DNA of 58,927 nucleotides from Alphaproteobacteria bacterium (GTDB lineage: Bacteria; Pseudomonadota; Alphaproteobacteria; TMED109): positions 1 through 58,927 of the forward strand of contig JAJDYI010000018.1 in NCBI GenBank assembly GCA_022825235.1. Direction: 5' to 3'. Positions 1 through 8,704 of the stretch are shown here, piece after piece. Position 1 is the first letter of the stretch. Each line of letters opens with the position of its first letter. A program made the translations under genes and the position numbers. Under the pieces are notes generated by a model. That model worked only from the letters and a program-made list of their open reading frames with translations. It was not told where the DNA came from and did not search any database.

Positions 1-4
1 CTGG

Positions 5-403
5 TCACGCAGCCCACCGCCACCCAGCGACGCGCCGCCGAGCTGATCGAAACGTTCCCAGTACCGGGAACCGCCTGAACCGGAAAACCCCCCGCAGGGT
101 CAACGACTTGCTGTCTTCCGGCCCGGGGAACTTCGGGTTAACCGTGATGTCGGACCAGTTGCCGTCGCTGTCACCCGACCAGCGTTCGCACTTCGCCCTG
201 ATCTTGCAGCAGCCAGCAGTCGGGACGGAGATCTGCCGATCCGAACAAGTGTGCTGCGCCGAGCCCGAATACCAGCCGTTATTGCAGTTGATCTGGGTGG
301 TATAGCTCGACATCGATGTGTCGCAGTCGACCGCCTGCGCAGGGGCGCTCAGCAGCACGGCAAGGGCGGCAACGCTCAACGGGCACAGAAGGACTCGGCG
401 CAT
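5..403 (-). CDS. small secreted Cys-rich protein, unknown function
   Basis: A 132-residue protein of unknown role. The chosen ATG has GAGGAG about 6 bases upstream, and the protein begins with a clear Sec signal peptide (MRRVLLCPLSVAALAVLLSA, cleavage expected after AQA). The mature part is rich in Cys and Trp (C-D-T, IN-C-NN, GCCKIRAKCERW), suggesting disulfides in the periplasm or outside the cell. The last ~35 residues (RGVFRFRRFPVLGTF onward) are very Arg-rich and unlike the preceding part, so a late frameshift is possible. A longer in-frame extension upstream exists, but it lacks a ribosome site and is unlike a signal sequence. I do not recognise the family. Confidence 0.55.
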   Translation of the reverse strand: MRRVLLCPLSVAALAVLLSAPAQAVDCDTSMSSYTTQINCNNGWYSGSAQHTCSDRQISVPTAGCCKIRAKCERWSGDSDGNWSDITVNPKFPGPEDSKSLTLRGVFRFRRFPVLGTFRSARRRVAGWRWAA

Positions 404-796
404 GGATACTCCTCGACACAGCAGGGCGCTACCTCGTTCGGCAACGCCGTCCCTCGCACAGATGAAACCGCGCTTGCGGTAGGCGGTGGCCGGGTTAGTG
501 TCCATTCTAACCCGTGCATAGGGAATTACATAATGTACTGCGTAGAAACCTGACTGGATACGCGCGTATGTGATATCGCGCCTGAATGGGTTAGACCCGC
601 CCGGCCTTAAACCAACTTTCTGACTGCCCCGAGGAAACTCAATACACGTCGCACGGATCTAATGTGCCGGAGACGTTTGGTGCAGGCTCATTGACGTCAA
701 CCGTCCTGCCTGGACGAATGCGATTGACGTCTACGTCTTCTGGTACGAAGGTACTATTGGCAAAGTAGCAAGCATGGCCCCGCGGACTTCCGCCGG
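404..796. other. intergenic region with a possible gene-tail remnant
   Basis: No complete gene seen. On the minus strand about 639-775 reads as a protein-like 45-residue tail (ending LDPCDVY) that has no credible start and runs into the amidohydrolase in another frame. The stretch contains a perfect palindrome TTGACGTCAA at 691-700 and a second TTGACGTC at 724-731. This is probably the end of a lost gene. Confidence 0.3.
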
Positions 797-2518
797 TCAG
801 CGGGCGGCCGCTCCGCCACGGATGAGTTGGCCCGGATGCGCGCCCGTAGGCTCCCCCTCTCGTAGCGTGATGGCGCCGTTCACGACGGTGGCGGCGATGC
901 CGTCCGCCTTCTGCACCAGCCGGCGGGCGCCGCCCGGGAGATCGTGATGGACGGTGGGCAGGCGAGGCTGGATGGTCGCCTCGTCGAAGACGACGATGTC
1001 GGCCGCATAACCCGCGCGCAGCAGGCCCCGGTCGTGCAGGTTCCACGCCGCGGCGTTCTGGAACGTGAGCATCCGAACCGCCTCTTCCAGCGTGAAGGCC
1101 TGCTGGTTACGCACCCAGTAACTCAGCATATGGGTCTGGAGTGAGGATCCCATCTCCTGGCAGACGTGCGCCCCCGAATCGGAAAAGGTCGCGAGCGAGC
1201 GGGGGCTTTCCAGCATCCGCCGGACATCGCCTGGAGTCTCGTTCACCAATGGCTGGACAAATAGCAGGTCCTCGTTCTCGGTCATCAGATCAAGCATGAC
1301 CTCGACGGGGTTCCGGTTGGATGATTGCGCGAGGTCCGCAATGCTGGGTTCGTCCCAATGCACGTCGAACATTGGGAACAGGTTGGCGTAGTCAGGCTTG
1401 CGCGGGTTCGTGGTGGCCGCGCCACCGCCCTGGAATTCGCTGCTTCGGGGTTGCATCCCGGCTTCGGCGGCGACCAGGCCGGCGCGTGTTTCCGGGTCGC
1501 AGAAGCGCGCCTGTTGGACGTCGACCGGGAGATCGCGAACGTCACGCCAGGCGGGCAGGGCATCGAACGGCAGGTAGGACTTCAGCGAGAAGAGGGCGTT
1601 GATCGATCGCGTGGTGGCTTGTCCGAAGACCCGTCCTCCCTTGGCCGCCACCCGGTCCATCCATTCGAACTGGTATTCGAGAGGGTTGGGTTCTTCGCCC
1701 TGGCGCGTCGAAAGCACGCCCAGCATGAGGGGGCGGCCACTCGAAACTGCGATCTTGCCCAACTCGTCCAGGCAGGCGCGCTGCGCGGCACCGCCGGAGA
1801 CATCGGGACCGACCTGAAAGATCCCGGCGTTGAGATCGGCCATGGCGTGCACCAGGTGCGCGATTTCCGGCCAGCTGGCGATGCGGCTGGCCACCGGGCC
1901 CCCGTCCGGGCGGATGTGCGTGGTGGCTCTCGACGAGGACAGCCCCATCGCCCCGGCGCGGAGGGCCTCCTGCACGAGGCCCGCCATGCGCTCCAGGTCC
2001 TCCTCATTGGCCTCTTCGTCGAGCGCGCGGTCCCCCATCGCGTACATCCTGAGAGCCGAGTGGCCGATGTAGGAGGCGTAGTTGATGGCCTTGGGAAACG
2101 AATCGACCGCTGCGAGGTATTCCGGGAAGGTTTCCCAGCGCCAGTCGATCCCGGCCACCATGGCTTCCTTCGGGATGTCCTCGACCGCCTCCAGGCACTC
2201 GGCGAACCACTCCCGCTTGTCCGGTTTGCAGGGCGCCAGCGCAAACCCGCAGTTGCCCATGACCACGGTGGTCACGCCGTGCCAGCAGGAGCAGGTTCCG
2301 GCCGGGTCCCACGCCACCTGCGCGTCCATGTGCGTGTGGCCGTCAACGAAGCCGGGTGCGACGATCATGCCTTCGGCGTCGATCGTCTCGTCGGCAGGGC
2401 TGCAGATCCGGCCGATCTCGGCAATTCGGCCTTGCTTGACCCCGATATCGGCCCGGTAGCGGGGCATTCCGGAACCGTCCACCAGAGTGCCGTTGCGGAT
2501 CAGCAGATCAAACGCCAT
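797..2518 (-). CDS. N-acyl-D-amino-acid deacylase family amidohydrolase
   Basis: A 573-residue amidohydrolase-superfamily enzyme resembling D-aminoacylases and D-glutamate/D-aspartate deacylases, which hydrolyse N-acyl-D-amino acids in the cytoplasm. The ATG is followed by the beta-sandwich strand FDLLIRNGTLVDGSGMPRY. The metal-binding HTHMD motif follows (PGFVDGHTHMDAQ), then GNCGFALAPC, where D-aminoacylases use a Cys metal ligand. A late SDSGAHVC supplies the catalytic Asp. C-terminal sequence GYAADIVVFDEATI is the usual return to the beta sandwich. The substrate cannot be fixed from sequence, since this family includes dihydroorotase-like members. The gene stands alone on this strand. Confidence 0.85.
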   Translation of the reverse strand: MAFDLLIRNGTLVDGSGMPRYRADIGVKQGRIAEIGRICSPADETIDAEGMIVAPGFVDGHTHMDAQVAWDPAGTCSCWHGVTTVVMGNCGFALAPCKPDKREWFAECLEAVEDIPKEAMVAGIDWRWETFPEYLAAVDSFPKAINYASYIGHSALRMYAMGDRALDEEANEEDLERMAGLVQEALRAGAMGLSSSRATTHIRPDGGPVASRIASWPEIAHLVHAMADLNAGIFQVGPDVSGGAAQRACLDELGKIAVSSGRPLMLGVLSTRQGEEPNPLEYQFEWMDRVAAKGGRVFGQATTRSINALFSLKSYLPFDALPAWRDVRDLPVDVQQARFCDPETRAGLVAAEAGMQPRSSEFQGGGAATTNPRKPDYANLFPMFDVHWDEPSIADLAQSSNRNPVEVMLDLMTENEDLLFVQPLVNETPGDVRRMLESPRSLATFSDSGAHVCQEMGSSLQTHMLSYWVRNQQAFTLEEAVRMLTFQNAAAWNLHDRGLLRAGYAADIVVFDEATIQPRLPTVHHDLPGGARRLVQKADGIAATVVNGAITLREGEPTGAHPGQLIRGGAAAR

Positions 2519-2687
2519 CGCCCAAAGCCTCGACAGTGCTAGCCATAACGCTATCAGCCGGGAACCCCGGCTACAACGCGTCAAAGTTGCAGAATCACGT
2601 CAATGAACTCCACGAGAGCTGTGAGGCGCAAGCACAGGAATACCCGGCGTGTACGGCCGAGCGCAGGCGGACCCGCGGAGGCCGTGC

Positions 2688-3206
2688 CTATTTCTTGTGG
2701 CCTCGCAGGGCTGCATGGCCGAGAGGAAGGAACAGACGCATCGGGTTGTCCGTGAGCGGTACGAAGCCGAAACTCTCGTAAAGGTGTCTTGCGTCGCTGT
2801 TCGCGGCATCCACAATCAGGGAATGCATGGCCACGGTGTCACCAGCAGCCACTGTACGCTTGACCGCATCGGTGAGAAGCATGCGTCCTAGACCGTGCCC
2901 CTTGGCAGAGCGGTCTACCGCCAGCCGGCCGATCAGGGCGCAGGGCACCGGGTGGCGCGGCAGTTTCCGGGAGAGTTGCTTGGGCAGTGAGGCGAGCTGG
3001 ACCGACAGGGCGCTCAGCGTGTAAAAGCCCAACACAGCACCGGCTTCGCCAGCGGTGCAGACGAACACCTGGGCGATCCGGCGCCGAATATCTTGGCCAG
3101 CCTGGCGCGTAAGATACCGGTCCAGCTCGGGAAGGCCGCAAGAGAAGGTAGCCCGCTCGTGCCGCCTTCCTAGCGGCTCGACGGCGAGCGGACCAAGTTC
3201 AATCAA
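2688..3206 (-). CDS. GNAT-family toxin of a DUF1778 toxin-antitoxin pair
   Basis: A 172-residue GCN5-related acetyltransferase. Family members paired with DUF1778 antitoxins (TacT, AtaT and relatives) acetylate aminoacyl-tRNA and block translation. The acetyl-CoA loop is visible as LIGRLAVDRSAKGHGLGRML, and the C-terminal YESFGF holds the Tyr typical of these toxins. The start is TTG inside a TTGA overlap with the antitoxin stop, so translation is coupled, which is the standard antitoxin-first arrangement. Length fits the family (about 160-175). It appears intact. Assignment as a toxin rests on the partner gene as well as the fold. Confidence 0.88.
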   Translation of the reverse strand: MIELGPLAVEPLGRRHERATFSCGLPELDRYLTRQAGQDIRRRIAQVFVCTAGEAGAVLGFYTLSALSVQLASLPKQLSRKLPRHPVPCALIGRLAVDRSAKGHGLGRMLLTDAVKRTVAAGDTVAMHSLIVDAANSDARHLYESFGFVPLTDNPMRLFLPLGHAALRGHKK

Positions 3207-3490
3207 CGCGACACGACGCGCCGAGTGTGTTCCTCCAGAGCCGCTTGGAGACGGTCGTTCGGCGGCGGCGGATCGGTGAGCGCCTCGAAGAATCGCACCG
3301 CGTCCTCGCGAGCAAGCGCGATGGTTTCGTGACGTCGAACGGTCTTCTCGGCGTTCTCCAGCGCGCTGGACACGATGAAGCTGCTGACGGTCCTGCCTTC
3401 GACGGAGGCCGCCTGTTCAATCCGCCGTTTCGCCGTTTCGCTGAGCCGCAGATTAATGCGCTCGCTTCGGACCGTGTCGGTTTGAGCCAT
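3203..3490 (-). CDS. DUF1778 antitoxin (ribbon-helix-helix)
   Basis: A 95-residue antitoxin with an N-terminal ribbon-helix-helix segment (RINLRLSETAKRRIEQAA), which binds DNA as a dimer. The acidic and helical C-terminal tail (ALAREDAVRFFEALTDPP) is typical of the toxin-neutralising part of DUF1778 proteins. The ATG is preceded by AAGGAGG at good spacing. It overlaps the downstream GNAT gene by four bases. A perfect palindrome just upstream is a likely self-repression operator. Confidence 0.88.
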   Translation of the reverse strand: MAQTDTVRSERINLRLSETAKRRIEQAASVEGRTVSSFIVSSALENAEKTVRRHETIALAREDAVRFFEALTDPPPPNDRLQAALEEHTRRVVSR

Positions 3491-3505
3491 GATTCCCGCC
3501 TCCTT

Positions 3506-3517
3506 CTAGCGCGCTAG
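3506..3517. promoter_or_regulatory. palindromic candidate operator of the DUF1778-GNAT operon
   Basis: CTAGCGCGCTAG is a perfect 12-bp palindrome lying immediately upstream of the AAGGAGG ribosome site of the antitoxin gene. Ribbon-helix-helix antitoxins normally repress their own operon from such sites. The position and symmetry are seen directly; the function is inferred. Confidence 0.5.
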
Positions 3518-3749
3518 TGTACGTCGTTTCGGTGCCTGTAGCAAGGCTGTGGGGCCTTCGTGGACCGTGCACTGCGAGCCACCATCGATCGCATCGCGAT
3601 GTTCTGTCTTCGGCGGCAGCGGTGAAGGATCGGTGGCGCATCGCGTGGGCTCTCTGCGCCGACCCGGAAGAGCTGAGGAAGAGCTTGGCGAAGGTTCGCC
3701 GGTGATTGGAGCAGCGGGGTTGGCGGGAGGCGGTCACGAGAAGCGGGGG

Positions 3750-4586
3750 CTAGCGACTCGTTTTCCGGCAAACCAGCTCGATTGGCACTGTTCGACGCTC
3801 CTTCAGGGCCCGTCCCGTGTTGGCCATCGCCGCTTCGGCAAGTGCGCCATGGACCAGCATGACGGCGCGGTGCGGAGGCTGTCCGCCCGCATCGACCACG
3901 GCACGTGAGCGGGCGGCGTAGGCGAGCGCGGCGTCAGTCGTTTCGCGATGGCTCTCAATCGTGAATCCCGAGGCTTCAAGATTGGCGTAGGTCTCGGCAG
4001 GGGTCGCGAGAAAGCTCGACGCGGCAGTTTGGGCCCAGGGCGTAGGGTAGTCGGGTGCGCCGCCTGGCCCCTGCGCGATCTCGGACAATCTGAACCAGGC
4101 GCCCGGCTTGAGGACGCGGCTGATTTCCCGGAAGAACGCCCGCTTGTCAGCGATGTTCATGGAGACGTTCATGGTGTAGGCGCCGTCGAACGCCGCATCG
4201 TTGAACGGCATCGCCAGTGCGTCGCCCTGCTCGAAGGAAATGTGGTCCGAGAGCCCGAGTCGCGCCGTCAGATGCCGCGCGACCTCGCAGAATTCGGCCG
4301 TCAGGTCGATGCCGCTAACGCGACAATCGAAGCGCGTGGCGAAATACCGCGCCGGCCCGCCGATGCCGCTGCCGACATCCAGAAGATGGTCGGTTGGGGA
4401 GACCTCGAGGCCCTTGACCAGCTCCTCCGTGGCCTCGATGCCCCGTCCATGGAAATGGTCGTACGGGGCCAGAGCCTCGAAGGTCGGCCGCGCGGGATCG
4501 ATCCCGTCCGCTCGCAACCTCGCCTCGAGCCGCGCCAACAGGTCACCGCTCGTGTAATGGCCTGCAATATCCGGTGTCGTGCTCAC
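3750..4586 (-). CDS. class I SAM-dependent methyltransferase
   Basis: A 278-residue methyltransferase. Motif I is LLDVGSGIGGPARYFA, followed by an acidic residue after strand 2 (GIDLTAEFC) and motif IV-like YTMNVSMNIADK, all typical of small-molecule methyltransferases related to sarcosine/dimethylglycine and phospholipid or quinone methyltransferases. N-terminal YDHFHGRGIEAT resembles glycine-betaine-synthesis enzymes. The start is GTG with GAGGAA about 7 bases upstream. A link to osmolyte metabolism would fit the BCCT carrier 13 kb away, but the substrate is not determinable here. Confidence 0.8.
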   Translation of the reverse strand: MSTTPDIAGHYTSGDLLARLEARLRADGIDPARPTFEALAPYDHFHGRGIEATEELVKGLEVSPTDHLLDVGSGIGGPARYFATRFDCRVSGIDLTAEFCEVARHLTARLGLSDHISFEQGDALAMPFNDAAFDGAYTMNVSMNIADKRAFFREISRVLKPGAWFRLSEIAQGPGGAPDYPTPWAQTAASSFLATPAETYANLEASGFTIESHRETTDAALAYAARSRAVVDAGGQPPHRAVMLVHGALAEAAMANTGRALKERRTVPIELVCRKTSR

Positions 4587-4809
4587 GGCCGTTCCTCTTT
4601 TCTTCGGTGCGATTTCCGGCGATTGCGGGACGATCCGGTCGTTCGCCTGCCAAATGCCCCCTCCTGACCGTCCGGCAGAACGCGATCAAGACGCACAGAG
4701 GCCATCTTCCAGGTGTAGGGACGGCGGCCGACCGGCGCCTTCATCGGCCACCGACGCGATTGGTCCGGACGGACCCTGCACTGCAAGTCCACGGCCTGCC
4801 CCCGGGCCA

Positions 4810-5631
4810 TCAATTTCTGGACCACTTGGTGCGGGGAGCCGGTTGGGTCACGCCGTCGACGAGGATGGCATCGACCACCTCGTTGAAGCAGCTCATCATC
4901 GAGGCGATCCGCGGGCACTCGGCGATCGGGCGCGGGTAGCTCCAGACCACGTCCTCGACAGTCCGCTCCGGCATGCGGGCGTCCCAGTACACGGCCTCGC
5001 CCTTGTATGGACAGCGCGTGCGAGTCTGGCTCGGCGCGAGCAGGTCGGTGCGGACGTCCTCGGGCGGGATGTAGTAGCGGACGGGCAAATCGGTTTCGTG
5101 GAGCATCCTGGCCCGGCGTGTGCTAGCGATCACGGTCCCATCGAGAATCACCTCGACCTGCCGAAAGCAGTCGACCACGGCGATGCTCTTTCGCGGGTCA
5201 CGGGCATGGACAAAGACCTGTTCGTCCTCTTCCCACCATTCGTCCATCGCATCCCAATAGAAGGCGATGAGGCCTGCGAGCGGGGCGAGGTGGGGAAATG
5301 GTTCGAGGTACCCCCATGCTGCATTCGTTGCGGTCTTGGGGCCCGCGGACACGGTCCAGTAGCTGGCGTCGCCCTTGTGCGGGCAATGGGTGCTGTGGTC
5401 GGTACGGCGGAGGCATTCCTCTGCGACGTCCCCCCGGGGGAAGTAGTAGACCGGGAGGTGTCCCTTCTCGAGGAGCACACGCGTGTCCATGGAATCGACC
5501 ACCGGAACGCCGCCCAGGAATCCGCGGACGCGCCGACCGATGGGCTCCAGGGAGATCTGGTAGTCGACGGAGGTGCTCCAGGCGCCGTCGATCCTGACCG
5601 CGTGAACGGGCTTTGCAGGCGTCTTGGTCAT
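4810..5631 (-). CDS. tandem DUF427 domain protein
   Basis: A 273-residue cytoplasmic protein with two copies of the DUF427 fold. Each copy carries the hallmark of a strand plus a Cys-Pro-(H/Y)-KG-(D/E)-A motif: HCPHKGDASYW in the first half (about residue 85) and RCPYKGEAVYW in the second (about residue 212). Each is preceded by LPVYYFPRGDV or LPVRYYIPPEDV. DUF427 has no established activity. Single-domain members are common; double-domain proteins such as this are also known in Actinobacteria and Proteobacteria. The ATG chosen gives MTKTPAKPVHAVRI. It is transcribed in the same direction as the dimethylformamidase-like gene 213 bases upstream, possibly as one operon. Confidence 0.8.
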   Translation of the reverse strand: MTKTPAKPVHAVRIDGAWSTSVDYQISLEPIGRRVRGFLGGVPVVDSMDTRVLLEKGHLPVYYFPRGDVAEECLRRTDHSTHCPHKGDASYWTVSAGPKTATNAAWGYLEPFPHLAPLAGLIAFYWDAMDEWWEEDEQVFVHARDPRKSIAVVDCFRQVEVILDGTVIASTRRARMLHETDLPVRYYIPPEDVRTDLLAPSQTRTRCPYKGEAVYWDARMPERTVEDVVWSYPRPIAECPRIASMMSCFNEVVDAILVDGVTQPAPRTKWSRN

Positions 5632-5844
5632 GGGCAAATGCTTCAGATGGTTCCCGCCTCGGCGGGGGCCGGAACACACCCGAGGTGGGTGATGGAGGCC
5701 GAGGGAGTTTGGGCGATTGTAGGCGTTGGCCGCGCCGCCTGAGCTCCGCCGCTGCCGTGCGCCGACGCCATCGCGTTTGGTGCTCGTCCTTCGGCTATCT
5801 GCAGGAGGGGAGGGCCGACCCGTTGCGCGATCGTTTCGTTCCCC

Positions 5845-8058
5845 TCAGGGGACGAAGGGCGCGGGATCGAGGAAGCGGTCGAGGACGTTCTGGGTGATGC
5901 GGGAGATGTTGTTGTCGTAGTCGTTGTGCGAGAGGCTCCCGCAGTACGTGATGGATCCGACCGAGAAGACGGCCCCGCCCCGCCCGGTCTCGAAGAACGC
6001 CATGTCCGAGCGGATCAGGGCGTCGGGCGCCTCGCCCGGCCAGGTCGCCAGATGGGTCAGGAGTTCCTCGGGCACGACCATGAAGGTGTCTCCGTGCTGC
6101 TCGGAGGTCGCGAGTATGATCGTGTTGGGTGGCGAGCCGAGGCGAAGGTCCACCCGATCCAACTCGAAGCCGGCGGCGCCTCCGCCGGAGAGACCGAAGT
6201 TGCCGAGGATGCGGTCGGGTACACCCGCGAAGATCCAGGCCGCACGCGGGTCGTCGGCGCCGGGCGCCCGCACGTAATACGAGCCCACGAACTGTCCCTG
6301 ACCGGAGAACCCGACCCCGACGAGCAGCTGGGGCGGGCGGTCATTCCGCCGCCAGAGACCGCCGTACTCGCCGTCGAAGGCGTTGTAGTACTCGCCCGGC
6401 TCCGCCGCCCATGCCCGGATTCCTCCTTCGGCCCGGCGGATCTCGACCGCACCGGGAGCGGCATTGCTGAGCGCCACCCGCCAGTAGAAGCCGTTGCCGC
6501 CGAGGTACATGAGCCGGCCACCCTCGTCGAGGTGGCGCCCCAGCGCATCGAGGGTGTTCGCCGTGTGGTACTCGGGGTGCGATGGAGTCACGACGACGCG
6601 GTACGGCGAGATGAGCTCGTACCCCTCCCGGTGAAGGTCATGGTCGGTCACGAGGTCACACGCGTAGCCCTTCGTTTCGAGCCAGTCGAGCAGGTGGGTG
6701 TCGGCCGGGAAATGTCGGAGCCCGGATCCCGCTGCGTCCACGTAGCTCAGGAACGCGGAACGGAGGTTCAGCACCGGGCGGCGCTGCGAGGCGAAGCAAA
6801 TGCCGCTGTCGTCGGTATGAAAGTTGTACGTGGACAGACCGTACTCCCGGTGGTCATCCGGCGTGGCGTCGCGCGCGCCCCAATCGCGGGCCCGGGCCCG
6901 GTACTCGTCGTTGGTGACCTCTCGGGAGTAGTTGCCGTAGACGGTGTAGGTAAAGGTGGGAATCAGGACGCACACGTCCGTCCGCCGGGACCCGCGGGGC
7001 GGCAGCACGAAAAAGGGAATCATGTCCTCGTGGCGGCCGCAGGAGAGCCGCACCGCGTAGGCGCCGCTGGCCAGGTCGGCCGGTACCGTGAACGAGAAAT
7101 CCGTATCCCAGCCGCAGTCGTAGAGGTCGTCCTCGTGAAAGTGGATGGCTCCGTACTCGCCTGGCGCATGGCGCCAGCAGTGTTCGCGCCCGCTCCAGTT
7201 GGAGCCCTTCATCGCCCGCGCGGGGAGGTTCAAGAGTTCGCCGTGCCATCCGTTGGGTTCCGTGTCGATCACCCTGAGGGACGGGATCTCAAACGAGAAG
7301 TCCCAGGCCGCGATGACGTCGTTCCGGGATGGCTCCTCCACCGATACGGCTGCACCCGATGCGGCGGCGCCGCGCACGATGGCGGGTCCCTCGATCTTGC
7401 CGTTGAAGTGGCCGCCGACGGGGTTGCCGCCGACCGCCCCGATGAAGATCCTGCCATTTCCCTCTGGCATCAACGCCGTTACCGGCTGACCCGCGGTCCC
7501 CGCGTCATCCACCATGCCGAGCGGGTGCACGGCCCGCTGCCCGACCCGGACCGTGTCGCTTCGCGGGTCGATGCTTGCCCAGACCCGGTACCACGCGCGC
7601 GCACGCAACGGCTTCCCGACCGAAACCGTTTCGACACCGCGCGCAGTGGCTATTCGCACGCTGGCACCGCGCTCGCCGTCGAGAAAGAGCACGGCTCCGC
7701 TGGATTCGTCCAGCCACGACACGATGCCTTGCTCCTCGCGGCCAGGAAGTGTCGGCCAGATCGTTGCCGAAACGGTCATGGGCTCGGCCTTCAGGTGCGC
7801 ACCACGGATCCGCGCATACGAGCCGAGTTCCGCGTCCTGCGCGCGCGACGGCCAGCTTCCCTCGAAGTCGGCCGCCATCGGCACCTCCTTGATGCCGGGG
7901 CCGTCCGGGTTCGGGTCACCCGAGATGACCCGGACGAGCCGTGCCCGGTACGGCTCAGCCGAGCGGCTGCTCACCTTGAAGGAGATGGTCTCGCCGGGGC
8001 GCGCCGACCATCGGTCGGCGTAGCCGATCAGGGCGATCGTGTTGGGGAACTGCGGCAC
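5845..8058 (-). CDS. N,N-dimethylformamidase beta (large) subunit-like hydrolase with LamG-type domain
   Basis: A 737-residue protein matching the large subunit of N,N-dimethylformamidase, an iron amidohydrolase that splits DMF into dimethylamine and formate. An N-terminal beta domain (LIGYADRWSARPGETISFKV) leads to a concanavalin-like sandwich (about 95-270) and a C-terminal catalytic domain. The latter includes CVLIPTFTYTVYGNYSREV, VVTPSHPEYHT and YLGGNGFYW, regions that in the family hold the Tyr/Glu iron ligands. I chose the GTG giving VPQFPNTIALIGYADRW because homologues begin here; upstream in-frame sequence is featureless. The small alpha subunit is not adjacent. The true substrate could be another amide. 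Confidence 0.82.
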   Translation of the reverse strand: MPQFPNTIALIGYADRWSARPGETISFKVSSRSAEPYRARLVRVISGDPNPDGPGIKEVPMAADFEGSWPSRAQDAELGSYARIRGAHLKAEPMTVSATIWPTLPGREEQGIVSWLDESSGAVLFLDGERGASVRIATARGVETVSVGKPLRARAWYRVWASIDPRSDTVRVGQRAVHPLGMVDDAGTAGQPVTALMPEGNGRIFIGAVGGNPVGGHFNGKIEGPAIVRGAAASGAAVSVEEPSRNDVIAAWDFSFEIPSLRVIDTEPNGWHGELLNLPARAMKGSNWSGREHCWRHAPGEYGAIHFHEDDLYDCGWDTDFSFTVPADLASGAYAVRLSCGRHEDMIPFFVLPPRGSRRTDVCVLIPTFTYTVYGNYSREVTNDEYRARARDWGARDATPDDHREYGLSTYNFHTDDSGICFASQRRPVLNLRSAFLSYVDAAGSGLRHFPADTHLLDWLETKGYACDLVTDHDLHREGYELISPYRVVVTPSHPEYHTANTLDALGRHLDEGGRLMYLGGNGFYWRVALSNAAPGAVEIRRAEGGIRAWAAEPGEYYNAFDGEYGGLWRRNDRPPQLLVGVGFSGQGQFVGSYYVRAPGADDPRAAWIFAGVPDRILGNFGLSGGGAAGFELDRVDLRLGSPPNTIILATSEQHGDTFMVVPEELLTHLATWPGEAPDALIRSDMAFFETGRGGAVFSVGSITYCGSLSHNDYDNNISRITQNVLDRFLDPAPFVP

Positions 8059-8704
8059 GCTCGAGCCCGCGCTCCTGTGCGGGAAGGCCCGATCATATCT
8101 TGGTATCGGAAGCCCGGTTCTAGGCAGCTGGAGGATTGCGCCGGGCGCTTGTCCTCCGCCCGGCGCACTGGCAGGCATCCATGGCGCCGGTGCGTGATCC
8201 CGGGAACGAAGTCTCCGTTCCACGGGGGGTCATGAAGCTCAGGCGATGTGTCGGGACCGACGCTCAGAGACTCTGGAGAGCATCCTCGATTACCGAGAAG
8301 GTCCCATGTCCACGGGCCATGCCGGGAGTGAGCGCGAACGCGGGGACTTTGGCCTTATGGTCCCGCCGGTGCCCGTCGACGGTATGATCAAACGGATTCC
8401 CCGGCTTCGCGGCCCGGTGGCAATCCGTCCTCGCGGCAATGCCCGAAGCGAACCGGTCGGCGGAGGGCGGTCAGTCATGTGGTCGGCTGGAGACGAAAAT
8501 GGTCATCGGGTGCGAGCACGGACGCCGACAAATGCACGCGGGGGTGCGCTTGGACGACAGCGGGCGGGCGAGTGGCAGCCCGCAGGCGGTCAGCCGGATG
8601 GCATGGCGGATCGGCACCGGGTTCCGAACCCTGGGTCTCGGCCCGGACCTTACTGGCCCCGCCGCCCCGCGCCACGCTGCATTCCAACAGGGTAGGAAGC
8701 GATC
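8059..8704. other. divergent intergenic region
   Basis: About 650 bases between two divergently transcribed genes. I see no convincing gene on either strand. Promoters for both neighbours are presumably here, but no clear -35/-10 pair stands out in the GC-rich sequence. Confidence 0.4.

Noticed and set aside
1325-2542. Long open frame on the plus strand opposite the amidohydrolase
   Set aside because: Antisense shadow of a GC-rich gene; no ribosome site and no family-like sequence.
5926-8235. 769-codon open frame opposite the dimethylformamidase-like gene
   Set aside because: Arises from GC-rich antisense codon structure; composition is Arg/Gly/Val-rich without domains.
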